The notes under the pieces were generated by a model that worked only from the letters and a program-made list of their open reading frames with translations, searched no databases and was not told the origin of the DNA. Positions 23,651 through 35,770 of a DNA stretch of 64,000 nt are shown here, piece by piece. The DNA is from Symbiodinium natans (taxonomy: Eukaryota > Sar > Dinophyceae > Suessiales > Symbiodiniaceae): NCBI GenBank assembly GCA_905221605.1, contig CAJNDS010000624.1, positions 202,001 to 266,000 on the forward strand. Reading direction: 5' to 3'. Position 1 is the stretch's first letter. Each line of letters starts with the position of its first letter. The translations under genes were made by a program, and so were the position numbers.

Positions 23651-24181
23651 AAAAAATCTTCAGGACCGGGAGTTTTAAAACTCCTTGCTTAGCCACGAGA
23701 GGAGTTTTAAAACTCCTGCCACCGAAGATTGAAGATTGTCGGGGCCAAGAGTTTTAAAACTCCTTGCTTAGCCACGAGAGGAGTTTTAAAACTCCTGCCA
23801 CTGAAGATTGAAGATTGAAGACTCCCCGGAACTCTTTCCAGGAATCTTCAGTCTTCAATCTTCGGGGCCAGGAGTTTTAAAACTCCTTACTTAGCCACAA
23901 AGGAGTTTTAAAACTCCCGGCCCCTAAGATTGAAGATTGAAGATTCCTGGAAAGAGTTCTGGGGAATCTTCAATCTTGAATCTTCGGGGCCAGGAGTTTT
24001 AAAACTCCCTGCTTAGCCACAAGAGGAGTTTTAAAACTCCCGGCCCCTAAGATTGAAGATTGAAGATTCCTGGAAAGAGTTCTGGGGAATCTTCAATCTT
24101 CAATCTTCGGGGCCAGGAGTTTTAAAACCCCTTGCTTAGCCACAAGAGGAGTTTTAAAACTCCTGGCCCTGCAGATTTTTT
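23651..24181. mobile_element. nested palindrome element, fold-back/MITE-like
   Basis: Ten copies (eight perfect, two with changes) of the 16-bp palindrome GGAGTTTTAAAACTCC at about 23669, 23701, 23748, 23780, 23871, 23902, 23993, 24025, 24116 and 24148. They are arranged in five pairs, each pair separated by 15-16 nt around TTGCTTAGCCACAAGA. Pairs are joined by spacers that are themselves inverted repeats built of GATTGAAGATTGAAGATTCC and its complement. The outer ends are imperfect terminal inverted repeats: AAAAAATCTTCAGGACCGGG at the left matches the complement of the right end (CTGGCCCTGCAGATTTTTT). There is no open frame and I see no clear target-site duplication. Confidence 0.85.
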
Positions 24182-24217
24182 CGGCGTCTTTAAGTATTTG
24201 CTATTTCGTATTTTATG

Positions 24218-24440
24218 TATATCTATAGATATATGTCCATATATATATATATATATCCGGCTTCGAATATAGTAAACACGTCTCGACATAGAAAAGGGTA
24301 TGAAACGGTAGGTTTTGGGGGGGGGGGGGGGGTATCATATATATATATGCACACACACACACCCGCGCGCGCGCGCGCGCGCGCGGGTTTCGCGCTTTTA
24401 TCGGGGAACGGGGGGCCAGGGGGGGGGGGGGGGGGTGGGG
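24218..24440. repeat. AT, G, CA and CG simple-repeat cluster
   Basis: In order: (AT)n around 24238-24256, a G17 run near 24317, TATATATATGCACACACACAC, a (CG)n block of about 24 bp at 24362-24386, then G-runs to 24440. It makes spurious frames on both strands. Confidence 0.9.
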
Positions 24441-25176
24441 GGAGGCGGGCGTGGGGAGGGGGGTTTTGGGAGGGGAGGTTTTGGGGAGGGGTTTTGGGTC
24501 GCACGAAAAGTGAGGTCGATGAGTTTTGACATTGCATTGTCTTCGGCTAGATCGGCATCAAGCAGTGCCTAGAGAGTGTGAGATACGAGGTTGGGGCATG
24601 AGATTACTTGATGCCGAAACAGAGACCAGACGAAAGACATGGAGCTGTTCGTGTGGCAGACAGCTGGAAAGGCAGATCGACATGTTGCTCGTCGGACAGA
24701 TTCAGAAGTAGATCGATAGATGGATGCTGAGTTGATGCAGACCGATGAGTATGGGGGACAGAGAGGCCGGGTGAACTCGAACCACCCTAAAACCCTAATT
24801 AAGCCCCACACCCTAAGCCCGATGCCTCGGGGCCCGGATCAAGAAGGCGCAATTGCATTCAGGCACCCGGCGTCTGAATCGGTTTAGAACTGAAGCGTTG
24901 CCCTTCGCCGATTCAGATCCGATTCGGATGTTCGGGTGTCGAGTGCTCAGCCGCTCTATCTCTGTTTATTTAACAATTCCCAAACCCTTCGTCTCCCAAA
25001 CAGACCTGGAACCCAGCAAAGCAACATTGAAAACGCCCTGAGTTTAAAGAAACGACTCTCAAGCCCTGCGCCCAGCAGTAAAAGACCACCCTCATGAACC
25101 TATACTCCCCTTAGAACCTTAATGAAAAACTAACTTGTTAATGTCCTCTTGGGTTTACATACACAAAAAGAAAAAA

Positions 25177-25299
25177 TTATTCCCAGGGGGGCATATAGAA
25201 ACAGTCCTTCACATCCGTGAGACCGGCTTGCTGCAGCGTGTCGAGGGCCTCGTGCACCTGACATGGAGGCTCATGCTTCAGGATTTCCGGTTCCTTCTC
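25177..25299 (-). CDS. candidate terminal exon, 40 codons, function unknown
   Basis: A strongly pyrimidine-rich acceptor (CCCCCCTTTTCTTAAG) at 25300 is followed by 40 open codons, reading EKEPEILKHEPPCQVHEALD then TLQQAGLTDVKDCFYMPPWE, and a TAA. It has no ATG, as expected for a last exon. I could not fix the preceding exon: candidates near 25820-25910 and 25560-25700 are open in more than one frame. Confidence 0.4.
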   Translation of the reverse strand, partial: EKEPEILKHEPPCQVHEALDTLQQAGLTDVKDCFYMPPWE

Positions 25300-25447
25300 C
25301 TTAAGAAAAGGGGGGATTGCTCTAGAGGCTATGGGATCGGGCTGTACAGGGTCTTGGGTGTTTTGGGCTTCTTGGTCATGGGTGTACTTTGTTGCGTGCA
25401 GTTTTCGGCAAAGCCATGGGGACTTAAAGCTTGGAAGAGTAGAGTCT

Positions 25448-25516
25448 ACCCTAAACCCTAAACCCTAAACCCTAAACCCTAAACCCTAAACCCTAAACCC
25501 TAAACCCTAAACCCTA
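25448..25516. repeat. telomere-type heptamer array (CCCTAAA)n
   Basis: About ten near-perfect copies, internal to the sequence. Confidence 0.95.
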
Positions 25517-26064
25517 TACTGTAGGGCATGGCTGGCTCAGGCTTCTTTGTCCCACCTTCGTCAACTTGTCCGCCGGAAGTCGGTTGAGCTGAGGTGGGAG
25601 GCCTTGGACTTCTGTCCCAGCCAAGAAAACTCCACGTGCTTCGCTGAGTCCATACCTATGCCTATGTCAAAACTCAAAACCCCCATAGAATTACAAGTTT
25701 TTTGTTGCCCCCAAACCCTACACAGTCCTACACCCTGAAGGCTGCGGCCGGAGAGTTACAGGATTGCTTGCATCCAAACATCACACACAGCAACCGCCCA
25801 GGGCTGAGGGCTACCTTACTTCGGCTCCAAGGAAAAAAGCTGCTCTCCATCAGGGATCCGGAACTGCCGGCTTGATGCGAGCTGTGGGCAAGTGTCTTCC
25901 GGTCCCTTCCTTGGGGTAAGTCTTTAAGTACTCTCTGATACCCAAACACTCTAGAAACCCTACGAAACCCTGCGAAACCTTGCAAACCTTAGACAAACCC
26001 TGAACCCAAAACCCTGAACCCTCAACCTTAAAGAGCCCCTACAAACACTCTGAAACCACACCAG

Positions 26065-26126
26065 GCCGTGGGCGCGAGCTCGCCGACTCGCTGCTCGGCG
26101 GCGCCTGGCACTTCGAGGCGACGTCG
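26065..26126 (+). CDS. candidate exon, strand uncertain
   Basis: On the + strand: acceptor ACCACACCAG, 20 codons reading RGRELADSLLGGAWHFEATS, donor TCG|GTGAGG. On the minus strand the same island has acceptor AGTGCCAG|G and donor CTG|GTGTGG with another open frame. The GC-rich island is bounded by telomere-like text on both sides. Confidence 0.3.
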
Positions 26127-26199
26127 GTGAGGTTTTGGGGTTTGTTAGGGGTTCTGGGGGTTGATGGTTTAGAGGGAACTCCGACCCCCCTTGACAGGG

Positions 26200-26463
26200 A
26201 AAGTTTTCCTCGAAAAGCTGCTTTTCGGGCTTCTCCCGGACCATTTCTAGGATACCTTTCTGAGCTTCTGCCGGTTTCTCCCGGACCATTTCTGCCCGGT
26301 CCATTTCTGCGCCGGTTGGGGCTTCTACAAGGCTATTTCTGAGCCTTTTCGGGCGTCTCCCAGACAGGTTCTGAGCCTTTTCGGGTTTCTCCCGGACCAG
26401 TCCTGAGCTTTTTCCGGACCATTTCTGAGACTGTTTGGGCTTCTCCCAGACCACTTCTGACAT
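26200..26463 (-). CDS. open frame with degenerate EKPEKAQ-type repeats
   Basis: The minus strand carries at least five degenerate copies of a unit around VREKPEKAQK (e.g. VWEKPKQSQK, LVREKPEKAQ, MVREKPAEAQ, MVREKPEKQL), corresponding on the + strand to repeated CTTCTCCCGGACCATTTCTG. The frame is open for 167 codons, but repetition itself can keep a frame open. It could be a charged repeat protein exon or a non-coding minisatellite. Confidence 0.35.
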
Positions 26464-27299
26464 TGCTAGACTTTTTGGTGCTTTCTCCTATAGCCAAAAT
26501 CGATGGTTTTCGTAGGGTTTATAGGGTTTGTGGGGTTTATGTGGGGTGTATAGGGCTTTGGGATAATAGGTCTACGTCTGGATATGGGTACACTTTGGGT
26601 CCCCTGTAGAATTTGTCCCCGTCATGAGAAGGACTTGAGGGAACTCCCACAAAACTGGGGCTGGGGTTTAGGGTTCAAGGTTCTCCAATCGTTAACCTAA
26701 GAACGCATGGGAATCTAAACGGGGCTCCTAGACCGTAAGAAAAGGAGGTAGCAAGGTAGCGTTGGCTTGGGACCTGGGATGTGGTGGGGCCGGAGGTGAG
26801 GCCTACGTTTTAACTGGCGAGCTTCTTCGTGAAAAAGGCGGCAGTGAGTCGAGCGTGATCTGAGACATAGGCGTCCGCGGGTGCAGCTTGCAAAAAATGA
26901 ATACAGACAAGGTTTAGGGCTCAGGGGCGCCTCCACCACCTCGGCCTCCTCAGCGTTCACCATGGCCCGCTACTAAGGGAGCCCCTGCACTGCGCCAAAC
27001 GGTGTTTTTTCAAGCCTTCAAGCTCCGATTCCCATGAACTTGTAAGCATCTCGTGCAAGATACGAGTCGGCTAGCGGCTAACATGGTGCTAAAAGCTGGC
27101 AGCGGGCAGAAGCATTCAGCGCGGTTAGCAGGCGGAAAAAAGCCGCACGCGAAGCTTTGCCGTAGTTCGTCGGCTGCCGGGAATGTCAGACACTCAGGTT
27201 GCCAAGGCAGAGACCCTCGGGCGGAGAAGTTTAAGTCCTACAAGGTTCCGGCTCGCAGCCGCTCGAACCGTCTCCAAAAATAGCCCTTCTCAGCTAAAG

Positions 27300-30200
27300 C
27301 CCGTAACCCTGAAAAACGACCAGGTGCCTTCTGCATGCTCAGCCTTATGTGAAAACACCCAAAATCTAGATAGCATTCCAGAAAGCCATGCTGAAGGGCC
27401 CCCGGGGCCCCGTGCCACGGTCATCTTACCGGCGCGTTCGGGGCTGGTCCGGAAAGCAACGTGACGGGGCCTGTATCCATCCGTGGCTCTTGCAGGGTTT
27501 CTATGGGGGTTTCGGGCTTACGGTTTAGGGCCTTCGGGTTTATGGAACGGTTTAGGGTTTATAGAACCCATGCTTGCCAACCCTGCAATGGCCGTAAAAC
27601 CATCCGAAAAACCACGTGCCCCTGCAGTTTCGCACTTCAAAACCGCTTACCAATGATGTTTTAAGGCTTCTCAACCCACTGTGCACAGCTCCGGTGCCAT
27701 TTTTGTAAAAAGACGCGAAAGCTCTCAAAAGCCATGTGCCCCTGGGGTTTCGCTGTTGCTGGGCCGACTTTACACCGCCTGGGGTGACTTCCTTCCTCTG
27801 CCTTGTTTTGCTGTGTGCCGCAGGGGTTGGGCCGACTTTACACCGGGTGGGTCGAGATAAACCCGGCGCTTGCATCCCTCACTTCTTCGACTTTTCTAGG
27901 GTTGATTCAGGGTTGATTATTCAGGGGTGTGTTCTCCGTTTAGGGCCTCGATTTCGTTCCTAGGTTTCTGGAAAGTCTAGCTTAGCACTGGAAGAAAGCA
28001 GGGGGAGAAGGAGGAGGGACGGGGACACCAATGGCTTAGGGCCTAAACCCTAGGGTTTTGAAGTAATAGGGTTGGGTTAGAGCCACTCAAGATGAGATCA
28101 CGAGGCAGGTTGCCTTACTTTACGACCCCACGCCTGCAGCTACTCCTGGAGGGTTGGGCACCGAAGGTTTAAGGGCCTTAAAGTCTTGAATGGGGTTGGG
28201 GGTGGCGACTCGCCAGGCTTGTGGGTGTTATTGTTGAGGGTTAACGGGCTGAGGGGTTGCCGGAATAACTAGCTCTTACGTGCAGGCTTGAAGGTTCAGC
28301 AGCCTAACGAAATCCTGCTGAACCCTCAAAACCCTCCAGCTTCTCCAGCCCAGGTCCTTGGGTCCCGCGCCCACCCAACCCCCTGAACTACCCTTCAAGT
28401 GCAGCGCATTGGGGTATATAAGTCCTTCTGGGAGCTCCGCTTCGGGGGTTGCGTAGGGCTTCCTGAAAACCTGGAAGACCAAGAAATGGGCCAGGGAAGC
28501 AGCCTTGGTGCATCTGCCATGCGCACGGCCACTTGCATGTGGTTGTCCTGCAGGTGCAGTTGAGGAATTCAGGGCGTCTCGGGCTTGTCCGTGGCAGCTT
28601 GGTCCTCCAAAGCCTGAAGAGGGCAGTATCCACTTGCCGAGAACTACTACTACTAAAGGCCCTCGCATTTTTGAAAAAAACTGGCTGTACGACATTTGCG
28701 TGTTGAAGCAGGGGTCGGGTAGAACCATCCGAAGTGGTCTGCAAAGAAATAAACCTGCGGAGCCGTAAAGCGAGGGCTGTCCTTGGACCCGTGGGTCCCT
28801 GCATCGAGACCCTGGATACGTCCCTAAATCCCCCCCAAAAAGCCTCAGCAGCAAGGCCAAACCCCAAAAAGTCTAGAACAGACCGAACATACAACAGCAA
28901 ACACCTGCACCTACACACCCTGCAGGCCCGTCCGTGCCCCCCTCCGCCCCCCCCACCCTTCATGCCTCGGGTAAGACCAGTGGCACCAGGGAGAGCGTCG
29001 ACCTGGTGGTTCCGTTGAGGAATAAAGGGTGAAGGGGCGAGCCTCTTAAATGCCGGGTTGTAGCTCTAGGATTCAAAGGGCGTACAGGGTTCAGGCTTTA
29101 AAGGGTTTAGGTACCGAAAAGGGCTTGCAGCATGTAGGTTTAGAGGGCGCAAAGGGCTCAAGGATGAGGGTCGGGCTCAGGGTCGTTTGGGTTCTTAGAG
29201 ATCAGCAGCGTTGTTTTACTTGTAGGGGCGCAAGCCCGATCAGTAACCTGACAAATCCTCCAAGTGTACAGGCAAAAACCCTCCCAACAGAGCACGTTTT
29301 TGGGGACGTGTGGGTCATTCCCAAAATTGGGATCTGCAAGATACGCCCTCAGCTACTGTCGTCGTTCTTCTATGGACCCCCCTTCACCCTCCAAAAGGGG
29401 TCTATCTAAACCTTAAGGGTCAAAACCCTTCACCCCCGAAGAGGGGCACTTCTGAGGCCCTGGCATATCGTAGAACTCCACACCGACACTTTCCGCCCTG
29501 GCGCCCACCGCCAGACCTGTACTCTGCTTTTCAAGGCGCCCTTATAACAAGGATTGCAGCACTTTGGGGGGATAGCCTTTGGGGCTTGGGGCGCGGTTTG
29601 GGATGTTTGTTGGGGCCTTGGATGGTTCGTGTCAACCTGCACCGGTGTTGAACCTTCAGAGGGGTTGTTGCTATCGGGCTTCCGGTGGCTAAGCCCCATA
29701 AAAGCCTAAAGCCTCAGACCCCCAACCCTCAAAAACCTATAAAGCCTTCGAATGCCTCGAAACGAGCATTCAGCTCGGCCTTGGCCAGAGCCCTGCCACA
29801 CGCCGATGTGCACGCCATAGAAGGAGAAATCCCCGAAAGGCTCCTGGGTCGTAGCAGAGACTTCAGGGAGTATAGGCTTCATGTTCAGGGATGCTGCAAT
29901 GAAGGGTTACGTAGGGTACCTAGTCCCTGAAATACCGGGGACAAAGAGTCCGTACATGTGTCTCGGGCAGGATTTCGCTTTTGGAGCTAGCTTTGAAGTG
30001 CGGCTTGAAAAACTGAATTCCGCATTCGCTGATCCGGGCTTGTTGTTTCGGGTTACCTCCCCTTTCACAAAGGGCGCTCAGTTCCCGTGGCAGTGCTCTT
30101 GCGATGTATGGTAATTATCAGACATAGGCAATGGTCTTGGAGCCCCTTGAAGACGCTGAAAGCCAATGCGCTCATGTCGAAACGGTCGCTTGCCAAAGAG

Positions 30201-30890
30201 TTCAACCTAAACGTGCGTAAACAATCAGGTAAGATCCAAACCCTGAATCTGAAATTGCAACCACTAAATTAAACATGCAACCCCTTCACCCCTAACCAAA
30301 ACACCCTCATCATCAAAACCTGAAATTTTTACCGAAGCCCATAAGCTCAAAAGCCCAAACCCCCAAAGCCAAAACCATACCTTCTAAAGCTGCCCTTTGC
30401 AAACCTCTTAGGAGGTAGGGTTTAGGGTTGATAGGGTTTAGAGTTTAGCGGTTGGGGTTTGGGGTTTGGGTTGTTTTGTTTTTTGTTTGTGTTTTTTTTG
30501 GGGGGGACTGTTGACACGGTGACACGAAACAATATGTATATATATATATATAATATTTTCCCTATATCCCAAACCCCTACACCCTACTAAGCCCCAAACA
30601 TCCTCAAACTCTAAATCCCCAACTCGAAAGCAGCTCTCCTCCGAAGAAGGCCCCTGGACGGGTGGCAGCGCATACCCCGAGTTCAACACCTTGGACGCTT
30701 GAGGGTTTAGGGTTAAAGGGTTGAAGGGTTGAACGTGGACGAAGGTTCGCGTTCCGTCCCGACCCGCCCTGCTTGGTCGGATTTATAGATTGTGTATCTA
30801 CTTTGTCCGGGTTTCCGGGATACAAGCCTCATAAGCAATACCCGAATCGCCAGCACAGAAAAGCTTCCAGAAGATCTGAGGTGACGGCAG
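27300..30890. other. no convincing gene; dispersed heptamers and simple repeats
   Basis: Frames on both strands (e.g. 28276-28963 minus, 28505-28768 plus) overlap each other and none stands out. Telomere-like tracts lie at 30260-30480, a T/G-rich stretch at 30466-30510 and an (AT)n run at 30536-30556. Confidence 0.55.
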
Positions 30891-30896
30891 ACCACG

Positions 30897-31640
30897 TCAA
30901 TCGCGGTATGGAGATGGCCTTTCCAAAGCATGTCGAACTGCTGCTTCGGCTTCGGAACTGCTTGAGGACGACTGCTGGAGGGTGAGAAAGCGGAAGAGCT
31001 TGAATGAAGTGTTCACATAGCCCACATGTAACACCCTGTCGTCCGAGGCGTGTGCCACAGACAGCTCGGATGGCAACGGCGCGAGGGAAGCTGTGGGCAC
31101 CTGCGACAGATGCAGGAAAGATCTAGAAAATACAGTTGAGCACAAGTTAAGCGGGCAGCGCTGTTCGTTGCAATGTTGTGTAGCAGTGCAACAAGTCATG
31201 TGCAGCTGGCAGCAGGAGCAGGTTCCTCCAACCATGCCTACAGCGGGTCGCACGCACGAAAGCTGGCATCTGGAAGCAAGGCTGGAAGACCCAGCCCCCT
31301 GATGCAGTTGTAAGATGGACGGTTCTGGAATACGTAATGCAAGTTCCTTTCAACCAACTACCCTGCAAGGCACACACACACACACACACACACGCAGCTG
31401 TTGGCATGTATCCGAAGCCTGGACTCCGTGACACACACACACACATACACAGCTGGCATGCTTTCGGATGTCCACCGGCTCTCTGGAACAGAAGCATGAA
31501 CAAGCGAGCCAAATGGAGGTTGGCACACCGCACACCGTAGGTCACACAGCGGTGCAGTCGCTGATGAACTGCCTCCAGCTCCACCAGAAGCCGGTCTGGA
31601 TCCCTGCGCCATGGTTTTCGGGTCTTTGGTAGGAGAGAAA
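30897..31640 (-). CDS. candidate spliced gene with CA-repeat introns
   Basis: Three minus-strand segments: about 31614-31460 (reads RDPDRLLVELEAVHQRLHRC and onward to AGGHPKACQL), about 31290-31147 (MPAFVRATRCRHGWRNLLLL) and about 31100-30897 (acceptor CATCTGTCGCAG; contains VPTASLAPLPSELSVAHASD and a Ser-run; TGA at 30897). The (TG)n on the minus strand at 31432-31446 and 31373-31393 would be intronic. Phases between segments were not all reconciled. No family is recognised. Confidence 0.33.
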
Positions 31641-32587
31641 AAACCCCAAAACCCAGCCGTTTTACAGTTCGGGCTGACTTGTTCCACCCTGTTTGCTACA
31701 GGTTTCCCTCCTAAAGCCGCCTCCGATCCACCCCAACAGTTGCTCCTCTTTAGACGGTAGCCCCCCCTTCCCTCCTGAGGAGGGGAATACTACGGGACTG
31801 TGCATGATTCAGGGCTCCACGTTCGGGTGCACTCCCAAGCTTGCTTACGTACAGACCTGAGCGGGGGTCGGTTGGGCTCATTCAGCAGCTCCACACCATC
31901 CTAGAACCCTAAAGGCCTAAACCGCCGGGCGTTTGGCGGTCGAGGCTTTCTATAGGCAGGAAGCTCGAGGCTTCCGCAACCCTGCTCCAGGGCCTGGTCA
32001 AGCCCAGCAATTGCACGCGAAGCCGCGTCGACGCCTGCATGTGGAGGGCTTCTTGATTAGAGTTTGGGTCTACGGTTCAGGTGACGGGCAGGGTTCGGGG
32101 GCTCGACAAGGCGAAGGACAACCAAGGCAAGGGCCCAGGAATGCGAAGCTGAACCTATCCGCCAGCCGAAGCCAAGACAGCGCAAAAGGATGCTGCTTCC
32201 AAGCCTCGGCTGGCCCTTTCCTAACCCTTCCTGCCTGCGCCATGCGTGCGAGGACGGCATCCCCGGACCTCGGCCGGTTTTCCAACTGTATGCGCCTTTC
32301 AATATGTGCCATACGCATTTGGCACGGCCGTCATTTGGGGCTTTCTGTGTTATTAAAGGTTCATCCTTGGGAGTAGGGGTGTGGGTTGGGTATATGATTC
32401 AGCTACAGGCGCGCGACGACCCTGGCACCAAACACGACGCGCAAGCCACCTCGCAGCAAAGAACAGCCCAGACGCGGCACTCTGACCCCGACTGAGTGCA
32501 CTCCCCACTGCAGACCTAACCTGTCAGACAGCCCCACATCCCACGCCCCACCGCGGAAGGAAGGTCTTTTCTTTCATTCTCGTTTCT

Positions 32588-32590
32588 ATG

Positions 32591-32675
<85 letters not shown>

Positions 32676-32684
32676 ATGTGTGTG
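32588..32684. repeat. (TG)n microsatellite
   Basis: Nearly perfect TG over about 95 bp. Confidence 0.97.
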
Positions 32685-33879
32685 TCCGACCAGAAACTCC
32701 CCTAAACCCTAGACCCCAAGCCCCTAAACCCCCTCAACCCTTAACCCCCGAAACTCCAGAACCCAAACCCTTAACCGTACCTTTGCGGCCCACGTGGCTC
32801 GAAGCCGGTGGCCTGGGCGCCGCTGACAGCGACCCATCGGCCCAAGGACGCATCAAAGGACGACACCTGACGGGGTGCAGGGGAGGGGGAACCCTCTAGC
32901 ACTGATGGCCACAGGCAGGGAAAGGGCGAGCGAGAACCCTAAACCTTGATTCCATTAGAAGTCGATGCGCTCGGTTGTGACGGTTTGCGTGCCTATTTTA
33001 AGTCTGCAAGAGAAACTACGGGCTACCCCCACGCACCATAAAAGACTTTACTCCTTCTATATAAACTCCAAAGCTTCAAAATACCGGATATTCGCCTCAT
33101 AGTCCAGGGACGGCTGAACCCGGCTCGCTTTGTCCATCGGATCCTCGGTGGGCGGGTTTATAACGTGTGCTCCCTGACTTGTAGCTTCACTCCTGACCAG
33201 TATACTACCCCTCAAGTCTAGGGACTACGCTCGCCCAAGAAAACGAGAACCTCGCATGTCTGATTTGGCATCCAACGAACCCTCCGAACTGCACCCCTGA
33301 ACCCTAAAGCCTAGAACCCGAGCCCCAGCACGAATGCCGCAAAAAACCCGAAACTGCAGGAGTTCGGGTTTAAAGTGGAGTTGCCTTGAGGGCTTCAGGC
33401 TTCAGGGTTAACATCTACAGATCCGAGAAAAGGCCTTGAGCTTTGGAGCTCCGCAAGCAACAATTCGATTAACAATCCCTAGAGCTGACCGTTCCCAAGG
33501 TCAAAAAACCTACACCAACTCATGCTGTCAACTAAGGTACTTCTAAGTGCCAAATGACCTTATAGCTATACATGAGACCTGCCAGTGCTTAGGTGGCAGC
33601 TCGCCAGTCTCGAAAGACCTAGGCCACGTGAGGCAGTTTAGTGTTCAACATTAGAATGCCTAGTGACGTGTAGCGAAGAGTACTGTAAGGGTGGCGGGGT
33701 GTGGCTGGCAACTAGGCTGTGAGGGGATTCAGGTTCGGGGTGCAAGCATAAACTGAGTCCAAGGATTGATGCCGCACTTCTTCTGCCAGTTGGATTGAGA
33801 GCCGCCATGAAACTCAATGATCGACAGGACGCGCAAAGCAGCTAAGAACTGAGTCCAGGCCGGCAACAAACAACACGCA

Positions 33880-34565
<686 letters not shown>

Positions 34566-34601
34566 ATTCTCTCTATTCGAGCCCAGCCGAGTTGCAGTTC
34601 A

Positions 34602-34907
34602 GTGTTGGACTTTGCCAAGATTGCGGCGGCGAGAAGCACAAACGACAGAGACCCCCGGATAAACCCCCACAACAGCTTGCACACCACTCCCGAGCAAAAA
34701 CACGCACCCAGCAAGCTTCCGTCAACCCCCGAATGTCAACTCGAGGCTTCCCGATTCTGGCGACACAGAGACTTACACCCGCCCAACAGGCAAGCGAAGC
34801 ACGCCTTCCCGGACACACACAAAAACCTAACACACGAAGCAAAGCACTCCACGCTGGAGCTGAGATGCCAGGACATCGCGGACGCTGCTGGCCGTGGCAA
34901 GTCGTAA
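34602..34907 (+). CDS. weak candidate exon beside the A/C block
   Basis: A plus-strand frame of 101 codons, starting MLDFAKIAAARSTNDRDPRI and ending with a stop at 34905-34907, preceded by a pyrimidine-rich stretch and CAG. The A/C bias of the flank reduces stops, so the length is not strong evidence. Confidence 0.22.
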   Translation: MLDFAKIAAARSTNDRDPRINPHNSLHTTPEQKHAPSKLPSTPECQLEASRFWRHRDLHPPNRQAKHAFPDTHKNLTHEAKHSTLELRCQDIADAAGRGKS

Positions 34908-35235
34908 TTCCAGGCAGCTGGCCTTACCGGGGGGAAAGAAGGGTAAGCATCCCCCTCACCCCTGAGTTTCTTGTAACTCCCTGATACAGCGGAATAAAGC
35001 CCCGAAACTGAACCCCCCCGACGCTAAGCCTTCATTCCTGAAGGGGGGCCTTCTCCTCGGTCGGCTGCAGGGCTGCCTGCCGCAGTAGCCAGTCTGTTAA
35101 GGATTCTTGGGGTGGGGTGGGGGGGGCTTTGCTACGGTGTCAATCAGGGTGTCAAGGGCTGAAACTGGCTGAAACTTTTGCGGCAAGCCAACATGCCCAC
35201 CGAGTTAAGTCTTTTAACATGATTTATATACTCCT

Positions 35236-35623
35236 GTGTACTGCATGCAATTGTACGCACTGCGTGGCTTGGTTGTGATGGCGAAGTGCTACAATAGTTA
35301 CTTCATGATGATCTTACATTCTCCATGGCATCCGGGACTGTACGACCGCCTTCCAGCTGGAGGTGTCTTCTTCCAGCAGCGGTGTCCTGCGTGGCATGCA
35401 GTGGGAAGGCGTTCTCTGTATATTTCCTGGAGGTTGTGCGGCTCGGAATGCGTTTTACGTTCTCGATGGTCCGGTGCAATTGCTGCCCTTGACTGAAGCT
35501 TCACCCGCTTCGAGGTCGAGATCCCGAAACTCTACACCCCCAAGTCGCATTAGAGTTCATGTAGGGTTGAGGTTTGGGAGCTTCGGGGACAATGGAGTTG
35601 CCAAGGCTCTGAACCCCAAGTAA
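35236..35623 (+). CDS. weak candidate coding segment
   Basis: Two overlapping plus frames: the first reads to GLYDRLPAGGV, the second from about 35366 reads GVLRGMQWEGVLCIFPGGCA and FYVLDGPVQLLPLTEASP. The acceptor TGTCTTCTTCCAG at about 35378 could explain the switch as an intron end. There is no upstream partner. Confidence 0.27.
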
Positions 35624-35676
35624 AGCCGGGCCTTTGCACCATCAAACGAACTGGACCTGGGCTGCCAAGTGCTCTG

Positions 35677-35770
35677 TCTCCCTCTCCCTCTCCCTCTCTC
35701 TCCCTCTCTCCCTCTCTCTGCTCTGTCCCTCTCCCTCTCTCTCCGTCTCTCTCTCTCTCTCTCCCTCTCA
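35677..35770. repeat. CT-rich array (CTCCCT/CTCTCT)
   Basis: Imperfect CT with CCCT interruptions, followed by a G13 run. Confidence 0.95.

Noticed and set aside
26715-26963. A CCCH-type zinc finger in a minus-strand frame (CTRGRLC...CRLFH)
   Set aside because: The Cys spacing (C-x5-C-x7-C-x3-H) does not match the usual CCCH consensus and no exon boundaries support the frame.
28276-28963. Two overlapping minus-strand frames of about 190 codons
   Set aside because: They overlap in different phases, contain Gly-run translation at the start, and neither shows a convincing exon boundary pair.
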